Shown here piece after piece: positions 1-5,971 of a stretch of 8,171 nt of DNA. The stretch is from NCBI GenBank assembly GCA_945901665.1, contig CAMDLJ010000096.1, forward strand, positions 1 through 8,171. The letters are read 5' to 3'. Below the pieces are notes generated by a model. That model was not told the origin of the DNA. It worked only from the letters and a program-made list of their open reading frames with translations, and did no database searches. Numbering within the stretch: position 1 is the stretch's first letter; each line of letters starts with the position of its first letter. Made by a program: the position numbers and the translations under genes. The stretch comes from Bordetella parapertussis. Its GTDB lineage: Bacteria > Pseudomonadota > Gammaproteobacteria > Burkholderiales > Burkholderiaceae.

Positions 1-1352
1 GGAGCGGAGTCGCCATTGATTTTGACCGCCATGGTGCGGTCGCCAATATTGCTGTGCACTGCATAGGCAAAGTCGACAGCAGTGGCACCGCGCGGCATGG
101 CCATGATGCGGCTTTTGGGGGTGAAGACATACACCGCATCGGGAAACAAATCGACCTTGACGTGATCCCAAAATTCGGAGGCGTCGTGGGTTTCATCTTG
201 AATGTCCAGCAAAGATTGCAACCATTTGGCGCCGAGCCGCTCGGCTTGTTCGGCACTTTGTCGGTCGTTCTTGTACAACCAATGCGCCGCCACGCCGGAC
301 TCGGCCACCACGTTCATGGACTGGGTGCGCAGTTGAAACTCCACATTGGTGCCCGACGGCCCCACCACCGTGGTGTGCAAAGATTGGTAGCCGTTGAGTT
401 TGGCAATGGCGATGTGGTCTTTGAAGCGCCCCGGCACTGGTTTGTAGAGTTGGTGCAGCAGCCCCAGCGCGGTGTAACACTCGGTCACACCGCCCAAAAT
501 CAAGCGAAAGCCATACAAATCATTGACCTGGGCAAAGCTCAGGTTTTTGGTGTCCATTTTTTTGTAAATGGAGTGCAGGGTTTTTTCGCGACCGGTGATT
601 TGCATCGGCAAACCGGTTTTGCGAAAAATGGCCTCCACTTCATGCTGGACTTTTTTCATCACATCACGGCGTCGATTGCGCGCACGGGATATGGCTTTTT
701 CCAGCACCTTGTAGCGCCAAGGCATCAGGTGGCGAAACGATAAATCTTGCAGTTCGCGGTAGGTTTGATTCAGGCCCAAGCGATTGGCAATGGGCACATA
801 AATATCCAAGGTTTCGCTGGCGATGCGCCGCCATTTCTCAACCGGCATGTCTGACAGGGTGCGCATGTTGTGGCTGCGATCTGCCAGCTTGATCAGAATC
901 ACGCGCACATCGCGGGCCATGGCCAAGAGCATTTTCCTGAACGATTCGGCTTGGTTTTCTTCGCGCGTGTCAAACTGCAATTTGTCCAGTTTGGTCAGGC
1001 CGTCCACCAGTTCGGCCACGGTGGGGCCAAACTTTTCAATCAATTCGGTTTTAACGATGCCGCAGTCTTCCAGCACATCATGCAAAAGGGCCGCCATCAA
1101 AGCCTGAGCATCTAGCTTCCATTGGGCGCACTGGGCGGCCACCGCGATCGGGTGTGTGATGTAGGGTTCACCGCTGCTGCGCAGTTGGCCCAAATGGGCT
1201 TCGTCGGCCAAGCGGTAAGCGCGCCTGACTTGTTCGATTTCTTCTGTGGAGAGATAGTCCAGTTTGGCCATCAAGGCTGCAAAACTGGCCGCCGCCGCAT
1301 TGGCCGCCGCATGGGCGGGCTTGGCAGGTTGGGTCGGGCTGAGTGTGTTCAC
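1..1352 (-). CDS. spoT: (p)ppGpp synthetase/hydrolase, SpoT/Rel family (3' end beyond window)
   Basis: This is a long RelA/SpoT enzyme that makes and hydrolyses the alarmone (p)ppGpp in the cytoplasm during the stringent response. About 450 codons are visible. An alanine-rich leader covers residues 1-26. The HD hydrolase domain follows, with H67, the HDVLED motif at 91-96 and D158 in LIKLADRSHNMR, so the usual metal ligands and catalytic E/D pair are all present. The synthetase domain runs from about 250 to 360, with GREK at 254-257, RFKD at 309-312 and NGYQSLHT at 320-327. RFKD is the RXKD form found in bifunctional Rel/SpoT proteins, not the EXDD of RelA. The TGS domain begins near 390; the rest of it and the C-terminal regulatory domains lie outside the window. 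The start is taken as GTG at 1350-1352, because an in-frame TGA sits upstream at 1386-1388 and there is no in-frame ATG before codon 28. Ribosome-binding support is poor: an AAGG lies only 2 bases away. The reading frame is unbroken. Family assignment is very sure and the start is moderately sure. Confidence 0.95.
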   Translation of the reverse strand, partial: MNTLSPTQPAKPAHAAANAAAASFAALMAKLDYLSTEEIEQVRRAYRLADEAHLGQLRSSGEPYITHPIAVAAQCAQWKLDAQALMAALLHDVLEDCGIVKTELIEKFGPTVAELVDGLTKLDKLQFDTREENQAESFRKMLLAMARDVRVILIKLADRSHNMRTLSDMPVEKWRRIASETLDIYVPIANRLGLNQTYRELQDLSFRHLMPWRYKVLEKAISRARNRRRDVMKKVQHEVEAIFRKTGLPMQITGREKTLHSIYKKMDTKNLSFAQVNDLYGFRLILGGVTECYTALGLLHQLYKPVPGRFKDHIAIAKLNGYQSLHTTVVGPSGTNVEFQLRTQSMNVVAESGVAAHWLYKNDRQSAEQAERLGAKWLQSLLDIQDETHDASEFWDHVKVDLFPDAVYVFTPKSRIMAMPRGATAVDFAYAVHSNIGDRTMAVKINGDSA

Positions 1353-1361
1353 AGCCTTGAC

Positions 1362-1389
1362 TGTATCAATTTGTCGTTGGGCAGGTCAA
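1362..1389 (-). promoter_or_regulatory. Weak promoter-like pair upstream of spoT
   Basis: On the minus strand, TTGACC (1389-1384, five of six matches to TTGACA) is followed after 16 bases by GATACA (1367-1362, three of six matches to TATAAT). The pair lies between the rpoZ terminator and the spoT start, where a promoter would be expected if spoT is transcribed independently. Transcription would begin about 3 bases before the proposed GTG, making the message nearly leaderless. The -10 match is poor, so this is only a candidate. Confidence 0.25.
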
Positions 1390-1406
1390 AAGCCATGCGA
1401 AAGGCG

Positions 1407-1433
1407 AAAAAAAACACCGCCTTAGCGGTGTTT
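1407..1433 (-). terminator. Rho-independent terminator after rpoZ
   Basis: Read on the minus strand, this is a perfect 9-bp stem AAACACCGC / GCGGTGTTT around the 4-base loop TAAG. It runs directly into eight consecutive T residues (the A tract at 1407-1414), the first of which belong to the stem. It begins 18 bases after the rpoZ stop codon. The plus-strand side has only three T residues before GATG, so the terminator points in the rpoZ direction. It should end the yicC-gmk-rpoZ transcript before spoT. Confidence 0.9.
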
Positions 1434-1451
1434 GATGAAAGTGGAGGAAGC

Positions 1452-1655
1452 TTAGCCCGGCACTTTTTTCAGCATTTCGAGGCCGATTTTGCCGGCTGCG
1501 ATCTCGCGCAGGGCAGTCACGCCAGGCTTATTTTTACTTTCAATTTTTGGGGTGTGACCCTGGCTGATCATGCGCGCACGGTAAGTGGCGGCCAACACGA
1601 GTTGGAAGCGATTGGGAATGAATTCCAGGCAGTCTTCGACGGTGATGCGGGCCAT
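1452..1655 (-). CDS. rpoZ: RNA polymerase omega subunit
   Basis: RpoZ is the small omega subunit of RNA polymerase. It helps beta-prime fold and assemble and, in E. coli, forms part of a ppGpp binding site. The product is 67 residues, beginning [20 protein letters not shown] and containing the family core [18 protein letters not shown]. This is the usual short betaproteobacterial form, shorter than the 91-residue E. coli protein. The ATG at 1653-1655 is chosen because a GGAG Shine-Dalgarno sequence sits 7 bases upstream and because MARITVEDC is the known family start. A second in-frame ATG lies 21 bases upstream and overlaps the gmk stop codon as ATGA. It would add seven residues without family support. 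The gene follows gmk by 17 bases and is closed by a strong terminator. Placement beside spoT matches the rpoZ-spoT pairing known from E. coli. Confidence 0.97.
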   Translation of the reverse strand: MARITVEDCLEFIPNRFQLVLAATYRARMISQGHTPKIESKNKPGVTALREIAAGKIGLEMLKKVPG

Positions 1656-1662
1656 TGCTTTA

Positions 1663-1666
1663 CTCC
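1663..1666 (-). promoter_or_regulatory. rpoZ ribosome-binding site
   Basis: GGAG on the minus strand, 7 bases before the ATG at 1655, decides between the two possible rpoZ starts. It sits within the element CTGGAGTAAAG (1668-1658), which is identical to the one in front of gmk. Confidence 0.8.
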
Positions 1667-1672
1667 AGAGGG

Positions 1673-2293
1673 TCATTTCAATTTGAGGGCCTGAAAAATG
1701 TCAGCCCGAGCGCGTCGCAAGGCTTTGTATTTGAGCCGTTGCGAATGAACAATGGCTTTGAGGTCAAACAAAGCCCGTTCAAACAACTCATTGATTATAA
1801 CGAAGTCGAATTTGGGGGCCTGCGACATCTCATGGGCCGCGTTCTTGAGTCGGGTTTCGATCACTTCCGGGCTGTCTTCGCCGCGGTTTTGCAGCCGTGA
1901 GCGCAATTCATCCCAGCTGGGGGGGAAGATAAAGATAAGCACGGCATTGGCAAAAATTTTCTTGATCTGCAGTGCCCCTTGGTAATCGATTTCAAGCACC
2001 ACGTCAGCCCCTTGGGCGATGCGTTGTTCAATGGATTCGCGCGAGGTGCCATAACGGTGCCCGTGCACCGAGGCCCACTCCAGAAAGGCTTCGCTTTGAA
2101 TCAAAGCATCAAATGCAGCGTCGCTCACAAAATGGTACTCGCGGCCATCTTTTTCTTGGCCGCGTGGGGGGCGTGTGGTGTGTGAAACCGAGGGCCGAAC
2201 GGCCGCATCTAGCTCCATCAAGGCCTTGACCAAGCTCGATTTTCCAGCGCCACTGGGGGCCGCCACCACATACACATTGCCAGGGTAGTCCAT
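1673..2293 (-). CDS. gmk: Guanylate kinase
   Basis: Guanylate kinase phosphorylates GMP (and dGMP) to GDP with ATP in the cytoplasm, feeding GTP, dGTP and indirectly (p)ppGpp synthesis. The 206-residue length matches bacterial Gmk (about 205-210). The P-loop is APSGAGKSS at residues 12-20. The GMP-binding region follows with [21 protein letters not shown] from about residue 35. Also present are the HGHRYGTS segment, the [14 protein letters not shown] strand around 98-111 and the lid region with RLQNRGEDS. The first P-loop glycine is alanine (A12); I recall this as common in related betaproteobacterial Gmk proteins, so it probably does not impair the enzyme. The ATG start has GGAG 9 bases upstream. 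The gene begins 6 bases after the yicC stop codon, whose TAA lies next to that ribosome-binding site, so translational coupling is likely. Confidence 0.97.
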   Translation of the reverse strand: MDYPGNVYVVAAPSGAGKSSLVKALMELDAAVRPSVSHTTRPPRGQEKDGREYHFVSDAAFDALIQSEAFLEWASVHGHRYGTSRESIEQRIAQGADVVLEIDYQGALQIKKIFANAVLIFIFPPSWDELRSRLQNRGEDSPEVIETRLKNAAHEMSQAPKFDFVIINELFERALFDLKAIVHSQRLKYKALRRARADIFQALKLK

Positions 2294-2299
2294 GGGTCT

Positions 2300-3226
2300 T
2301 TACTCCAGGTTTTGGACCTGTTCGCGCATTTGCTCGATCAGGACTTTCATGTCAACCCCGATGCGGGTCATCTCTAAGGCGGCCGATTTAGAACCCAGCG
2401 TATTGGCTTCTCGGTGCAACTCTTGGATAAAAAAATCCAATCGCTTGCCAACCCCTTCCTTGGCCGGCGGGCGATTCAGGCACAGGGTGATTTCTTCCAG
2501 ATGGGCGCCCAAACGCGTCAGCTCTTCGGCCACGTCAATGCGGATGGCAAAAGCAGTGGCCTCACTCAAGGCCCGGTCTTGGGCCAAGTCGGCATTGGCA
2601 GATTCCTGCCCCAGCCCCAAGGCCTCTTGCCAGCGGTCCAAAAAACGTTGTCGCTGTTGGGCCACCAGTATGGGTACCAAGGGCATTGCCTTGGCCACCA
2701 AAGCTTGCAACTGCCCAACTTGCTCCAGCAGGTGCTGGGCCAAACGTTGGCCTTCACGGGCCCGCGATTGCAACAGGCTCGCCAAAGCATCGTGTGCCAA
2801 TTGCATCAAGGGCGGACCCAGGTCTGAGGGGTTGGCCTGGGGCTGGACAGACAATTTGAGGATGTCGGCCACGCTCAAACCCCGTGCTTGAGGTAAAACT
2901 GTTTGCACCTGTGCTTGCAATTGAGACAATTGATCGAGCAAGGCCGCATCTGGTTGGGTCAAGCCCGCATGCTGGTCGGCTTCGAGGTGGGCCCGAACCT
3001 CCACCTTACCGCGCTTGAGTTGGGCGCTGATCAACTCGCGCAGCGTGGCCTCGTGCATGCGCAATTCGTCGGGCATGCGAAACCCCAGGTCCAAAAAGCG
3101 GCTATTGACCGAGCGGATTTCAAACCCCAGGCGCACTGGGGCTGAGACGGATGGGGCCGATGGGGCCGCCAGCAACACTTGCGTGCTGGCGTAGCCGGTC
3201 ATGCTGTAAATGGGCACGGTAAACAT
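2300..3226 (-). CDS. yicC: YicC family endoribonuclease
   Basis: This is a member of the YicC/YloC family, which has been reported to have endoribonuclease activity in E. coli and other bacteria. The N-terminal domain opens with the family signature YSMTGYAS near residues 7-14 and continues with FEIRSVNSRFLDLGFRMPDEL. The C-terminal DUF1732-type region carries KRLDFFIQELHREANTLGSKS, followed by MTRIGVDMKVLIEQMREQVQN at the end, the most conserved part of the family. The protein has 308 residues against about 290 usually. The excess is mainly a low-complexity Ala/Ser/Pro/Val stretch at about residues 17-33 inserted after the opening strand. The start is taken as ATG at 3224-3226; no clear Shine-Dalgarno is visible, and GTG (codon 4) or ATG (codon 9) are alternatives. 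It is the first gene of a tight yicC-gmk-rpoZ set. Its true RNA targets in this organism cannot be inferred. Confidence 0.93.
   Translation of the reverse strand: MFTVPIYSMTGYASTQVLLAAPSAPSVSAPVRLGFEIRSVNSRFLDLGFRMPDELRMHEATLRELISAQLKRGKVEVRAHLEADQHAGLTQPDAALLDQLSQLQAQVQTVLPQARGLSVADILKLSVQPQANPSDLGPPLMQLAHDALASLLQSRAREGQRLAQHLLEQVGQLQALVAKAMPLVPILVAQQRQRFLDRWQEALGLGQESANADLAQDRALSEATAFAIRIDVAEELTRLGAHLEEITLCLNRPPAKEGVGKRLDFFIQELHREANTLGSKSAALEMTRIGVDMKVLIEQMREQVQNLE
2303..2306 (-). promoter_or_regulatory. gmk ribosome-binding site overlapping the yicC end
   Basis: GGAG on the minus strand lies in the last codons of yicC (CTG GAG TAA), 9 bases before the gmk ATG. Ribosomes finishing yicC therefore stop on the gmk initiation site. 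Confidence 0.75.
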
Positions 3227-3336
3227 AGGGCTGACAAAAGCGGATTATCTCAGGGACCAGGACCGGGCGCGGGCTCAGCGTGTGATATGCGTGACAATTG
3301 CGCCCACAACAGATGACAAACTGGAAAAAAGCAGCC
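3227..3336. other. Divergent intergenic region between yicC and rph
   Basis: This 110-base gap should hold the promoters for both the yicC-gmk-rpoZ and rph-rdgB-hemW sets. The best -10-like hexamer is GATAAT on the minus strand (3249-3244), about 17 bases before the yicC ATG, but the matching -35 position is GC-rich and unlike TTGACA. No convincing promoter is seen for rph. The hexamer TGACAA occurs three times on the plus strand, at 3232-3237, 3292-3297 and 3314-3319. No RNA gene or terminator is seen. Confidence 0.5.
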
Positions 3337-4062
3337 ATGACTTTGCCCGCCTCACGCCTCGCCCGCGCCGTCGACCAGATGCGACCCGTGCGCATCACCC
3401 GCCACTACACCATCCATGCCGAAGGCTCGGTGTTGATCGAGTTTGGCCAAACCAAGGTCTTGTGCACGGCTTCCGTCGAGGAAAAGGTGCCCCCGCACAA
3501 ACGTGGAACGGGACAGGGCTGGGTCACCGCCGAATATGGCATGTTGCCCCGCGCGACCCATACGCGAAGTGACCGCGAGGCGGCCAAGGGAAAACAAAGT
3601 GGCCGCACCCAAGAAATTCAACGCTTGATTGGCCGCTCACTGCGGGCCGTGTTTGATTTGCAAGCCTTGGGCGAGCGCACGATTCAAATTGATTGTGATG
3701 TGTTGCAAGCCGATGGCGGTACCCGCACGGCCAGCATCACCGGTGCCTATGTCGCGGCCCAAGATGCTGTTCGCGGCTTGATGGCCAGCGGCAAGATCAG
3801 CCAGTCCCCCATCACCCACGCGGTGGCCGCCATATCGGTGGGCATCCTCAAAGGCCTGCCATTGTTGGACTTGGAGTACACCGAAGACTCCGCATGCGAC
3901 ACCGACATGAATGTGGTGATGACGGGTGCGGGCCATTTTGTGGAAGTCCAGGGCACGGCAGAAGGCGCGGCCTTCACCCGCCTGGAAATGGACCAATTGC
4001 TGGGCTTGGCTGAAAAAGGCATCCAAGAGTTGTTCGCTTTGCAACAACAAGCCCTGGGTTGA
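3337..4062 (+). CDS. rph: Ribonuclease PH
   Basis: RNase PH is a phosphate-dependent 3'-to-5' exoribonuclease that trims tRNA precursors and other RNAs, releasing nucleoside diphosphates. It works in the cytoplasm as a ring hexamer. The 241-residue product has the full family pattern: [11 protein letters not shown] near residue 15, [46 protein letters not shown] with phosphate-site R90, QADGGTRT with R130, and [16 protein letters not shown], where D178 and D184 are the likely catalytic acidic residues. The ATG at 3337 is chosen because it gives nearly the usual length (238 in E. coli). In-frame upstream options are ATG at 3313 and TTG at 3298, and ribosome-binding support is weak for all of them (GGA 11 bases before 3337). 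The frame is intact, unlike the frameshifted rph of E. coli K-12. rdgB follows after 11 bases, so the two are probably co-transcribed. Confidence 0.96.
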   Translation: MTLPASRLARAVDQMRPVRITRHYTIHAEGSVLIEFGQTKVLCTASVEEKVPPHKRGTGQGWVTAEYGMLPRATHTRSDREAAKGKQSGRTQEIQRLIGRSLRAVFDLQALGERTIQIDCDVLQADGGTRTASITGAYVAAQDAVRGLMASGKISQSPITHAVAAISVGILKGLPLLDLEYTEDSACDTDMNVVMTGAGHFVEVQGTAEGAAFTRLEMDQLLGLAEKGIQELFALQQQALG

Positions 4063-4064
4063 GG
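4061..4064 (+). promoter_or_regulatory. rdgB ribosome-binding site
   Basis: GAGG overlaps the rph TGA stop codon and lies 9 bases before the ATG at 4074. It supports that start over an in-frame TTG at 4059, which would overlap the rph end. Confidence 0.6.
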
Positions 4065-4073
4065 GCTGGGGTC

Positions 4074-4676
4074 ATGCGTCAATTGGTGTTGGCCTCGAAC
4101 AATGCGGGCAAGCTGGCCGAGCTGCAAATGTTGTTCGCTCCTTTGGGTTGGCAGTTGCGCCCCCAATCTGATTTCAATGTCCCTGAGGCCGATGAGCCGT
4201 TTCACACCTTTGTAGAAAACGCCCTGGCCAAAGCGCGCCATGCCGCAGCCCACACGGGGGTGCCCGCCGTGGCCGACGATGCGGGCTTGTGTGTGGATGC
4301 TTTTGATGGTTTGCCTGGGGTGCAAACCGCCCACTATGCGACCCAGTTTGGCTACCCCAAGGGCGACGCCGGCAATGTGCGCGCCTTGTTGGAGCAGCTC
4401 GATGGTGTCGCCCAACGCAGGGCCGCCCTGGTCAGCACCTTGGTGGCTGTCAGAAATGCGCAAGACCCCGAGCCCTTGATCGCGGTGGGCCGCGCCGTGG
4501 GCGAGATCACCACTGCTGCGAAGGGCAGCCATGGCTTTGGTTTTGACCCGGTGATGTACTTGCCAGAACTGGGGCAAACCTTTGCTGAACTTGACCCCGA
4601 GGTGAAAAACCAATACAGCCATCGCGGACGGGCTGCCAGGCAACTGGTGGCGCTGATGCAAGCGCAGTGGGCCTGA
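4074..4676 (+). CDS. rdgB: dITP/XTP pyrophosphatase (non-canonical purine NTP pyrophosphatase)
   Basis: RdgB (HAM1/ITPase family) hydrolyses dITP, ITP and XTP to the monophosphate plus pyrophosphate, keeping deaminated purines out of DNA and RNA. The product is 200 residues (197 in E. coli). The substrate-binding SNNAGKLAE motif lies at 8-16, VADDAG at 66-71 with the catalytic aspartate expected at D69, GFGFDPV at 154-160 and the SHR motif at 182-184. The fourth residue of the usual DDSG motif is alanine here (A70); the catalytic aspartates are kept. The gene sits 11 bases after rph and its last 10 bases overlap the proposed hemW start. The rph-rdgB-hemW order is familiar in betaproteobacteria and suggests one operon. 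Confidence 0.96.
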   Translation: MRQLVLASNNAGKLAELQMLFAPLGWQLRPQSDFNVPEADEPFHTFVENALAKARHAAAHTGVPAVADDAGLCVDAFDGLPGVQTAHYATQFGYPKGDAGNVRALLEQLDGVAQRRAALVSTLVAVRNAQDPEPLIAVGRAVGEITTAAKGSHGFGFDPVMYLPELGQTFAELDPEVKNQYSHRGRAARQLVALMQAQWA

Positions 4677-5971
4677 TCTTGAGCCCCACAACTGCCAGCT
4701 TGGACCTGGCCCAGTTGGGCGATGCAGCGCATTGGCTCAGGCCGGGCACCTTGCAGTTGCCTGCTTTGCCTCCCTTGTCTTTGTATGTGCATTTGCCCTG
4801 GTGCCTGAAAAAATGCCCCTATTGCGACTTCAACTCGCATGCCTGGGGGCCGGCCATGGGGGAGTTGCCGCAAGCGGCGTACATCCAGGCAGTGGTGGCG
4901 GATTTGCAGCAATCTCTGCCCTTGGTCTGGGGCCGACCGGTGCACAGCATTTTCATTGGCGGCGGCACACCCAGCTTGTTTGAGCCTTGGGCGATTGAGC
5001 AATTGCTGGGCCATATCCGTGCCTTGCTGCCGCTGGTGCCCGATTGCGAAATCACCCTGGAGGCCAACCCCGGCACTTTTGAGACCGATCGCTTTCATGG
5101 CTACCGAGCGGCGGGCGTCACACGCTTGTCGGTGGGGGTGCAAAGTTTTCACAATGACAGCTTGCGCGCCTTGGGTCGTGTGCACGACGCCGACCAAGCC
5201 ATGGCCGCAGTGCGGGAGGCGGCGGATGCGTTTGACACCTTCAATATTGATTTGATGTATGCCTTGCCGGGCCAAAGTCTGAGCGCTTTGCAGCACGATT
5301 TGGACACCGCGCTGGGACTGGCACCACCGCACTTGTCCATCTACCACTTGACCATTGAGCCCAACACCTGGTTCGAGCGCCATCCGCCCAGCCTGCCAGA
5401 GGATGACGAGGCCTTTGACATGCTCGACATCATCACCCAAGGCACGGCCGAGCAGGGCATGTCGCGTTACGAGGTATCGGCCTATGCCCAAAAGGGCCAC
5501 GCTTGTTGGCACAACACCAATTACTGGCAATTTGGGGACTACCTGGGCATTGGCGCGGGCGCGCACAGCAAGATCAGTTTTCCGCACCGGGTGTTGCGCC
5601 TGATCCGTTATCGTGAACCCGCCCTGTACCTCAAGCAAGCCATGGCAGGGCAGGCGGTGAGTCAAGGTCATGAAGTCGCGCGCAAAGACCTGGCTTTTGA
5701 GTTTGCCCTGAATGCCTTTCGCTTGAAAGACGGTTTTGCGCTGAATGATTTCAACGCCCGCACGGGCTTGCCATTGAGCGCCATCGAAGCCCCATTGGCC
5801 CAAGCCCAGGACAAAGGCTTGATTGCGCAAGTGGGCCAGCGGGTATTGCCCACGCAGCGGGGATTTGACTTTTTAAATGACCTGGTGGAATTGTTTTTGC
5901 CGCCAGACGCAAAGACCGATGTGCCACCAGTGGTGACAGAGCAAGCCCTGGTATTTCGGCCAAATCAGTGA
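4667..5971 (+). CDS. hemW: Heme chaperone HemW (radical SAM, HemN-like)
   Basis: HemW is a radical-SAM protein related to oxygen-independent coproporphyrinogen III oxidase but thought to insert heme into target proteins. The Fe-S motif is [10 protein letters not shown], with C46, C50 and C53. The CX3CX2C spacing followed by D-F, without the fourth cysteine of true HemN, points to HemW. Other family marks are [12 protein letters not shown] near residue 94, [56 protein letters not shown] and the C-terminal LFLPP. At 434 residues it exceeds the 378 of E. coli, with about 34 extra residues before LPPLSLYVH and a 20-odd residue proline/valine-containing tail. The start is taken as GTG at 4667, overlapping rdgB by 10 bases; TTG at 4679 is an alternative. 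Neither has a clear Shine-Dalgarno, so translational coupling to rdgB is likely. The stop codon lies inside the 3' end of the opposing lspA. Confidence 0.94.
   Translation: MGLILSPTTASLDLAQLGDAAHWLRPGTLQLPALPPLSLYVHLPWCLKKCPYCDFNSHAWGPAMGELPQAAYIQAVVADLQQSLPLVWGRPVHSIFIGGGTPSLFEPWAIEQLLGHIRALLPLVPDCEITLEANPGTFETDRFHGYRAAGVTRLSVGVQSFHNDSLRALGRVHDADQAMAAVREAADAFDTFNIDLMYALPGQSLSALQHDLDTALGLAPPHLSIYHLTIEPNTWFERHPPSLPEDDEAFDMLDIITQGTAEQGMSRYEVSAYAQKGHACWHNTNYWQFGDYLGIGAGAHSKISFPHRVLRLIRYREPALYLKQAMAGQAVSQGHEVARKDLAFEFALNAFRLKDGFALNDFNARTGLPLSAIEAPLAQAQDKGLIAQVGQRVLPTQRGFDFLNDLVELFLPPDAKTDVPPVVTEQALVFRPNQ

Noticed and set aside
54..743. A 229-codon plus-strand open frame antisense to spoT
   Set aside because: Its composition mirrors the complementary spoT codons and it shows no domain. 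The spoT frame explains every conserved motif here.
1122..1694. A plus-strand open frame of 190 codons across the spoT start, the terminator and rpoZ
   Set aside because: It crosses a strong terminator structure and two real genes on the other strand. It has no independent coding signal.
1674..1694. rpoZ starting at the upstream ATG
   Set aside because: The family start MARITVEDC and the well-spaced GGAG favour 1655. The upstream option is kept only as a finding.
3298..3336. Upstream TTG (3298) or ATG (3313) as the rph start
   Set aside because: They would add 8-13 residues without family support and have no Shine-Dalgarno. ATG at 3337 gives the usual length.
3747..4691. A 314-codon minus-strand open frame over rph and rdgB
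   Set aside because: It is antisense to two confident genes, has no family resemblance or ribosome-binding site, and is composition-driven.
4352..5830. A 492-codon open frame on the minus strand, antisense to hemW and part of rdgB
   Set aside because: It lies wholly over well-conserved genes, has no recognisable domain and is rich in Gln/Arg/His. This fits the shadow of codon bias in a GC-rich gene.
5935..5955. Small palindrome CACCAGTGGTG near the hemW 3' end as a terminator for lspA
   Set aside because: The loop would be too short and no T tract follows. It lies in hemW coding sequence.
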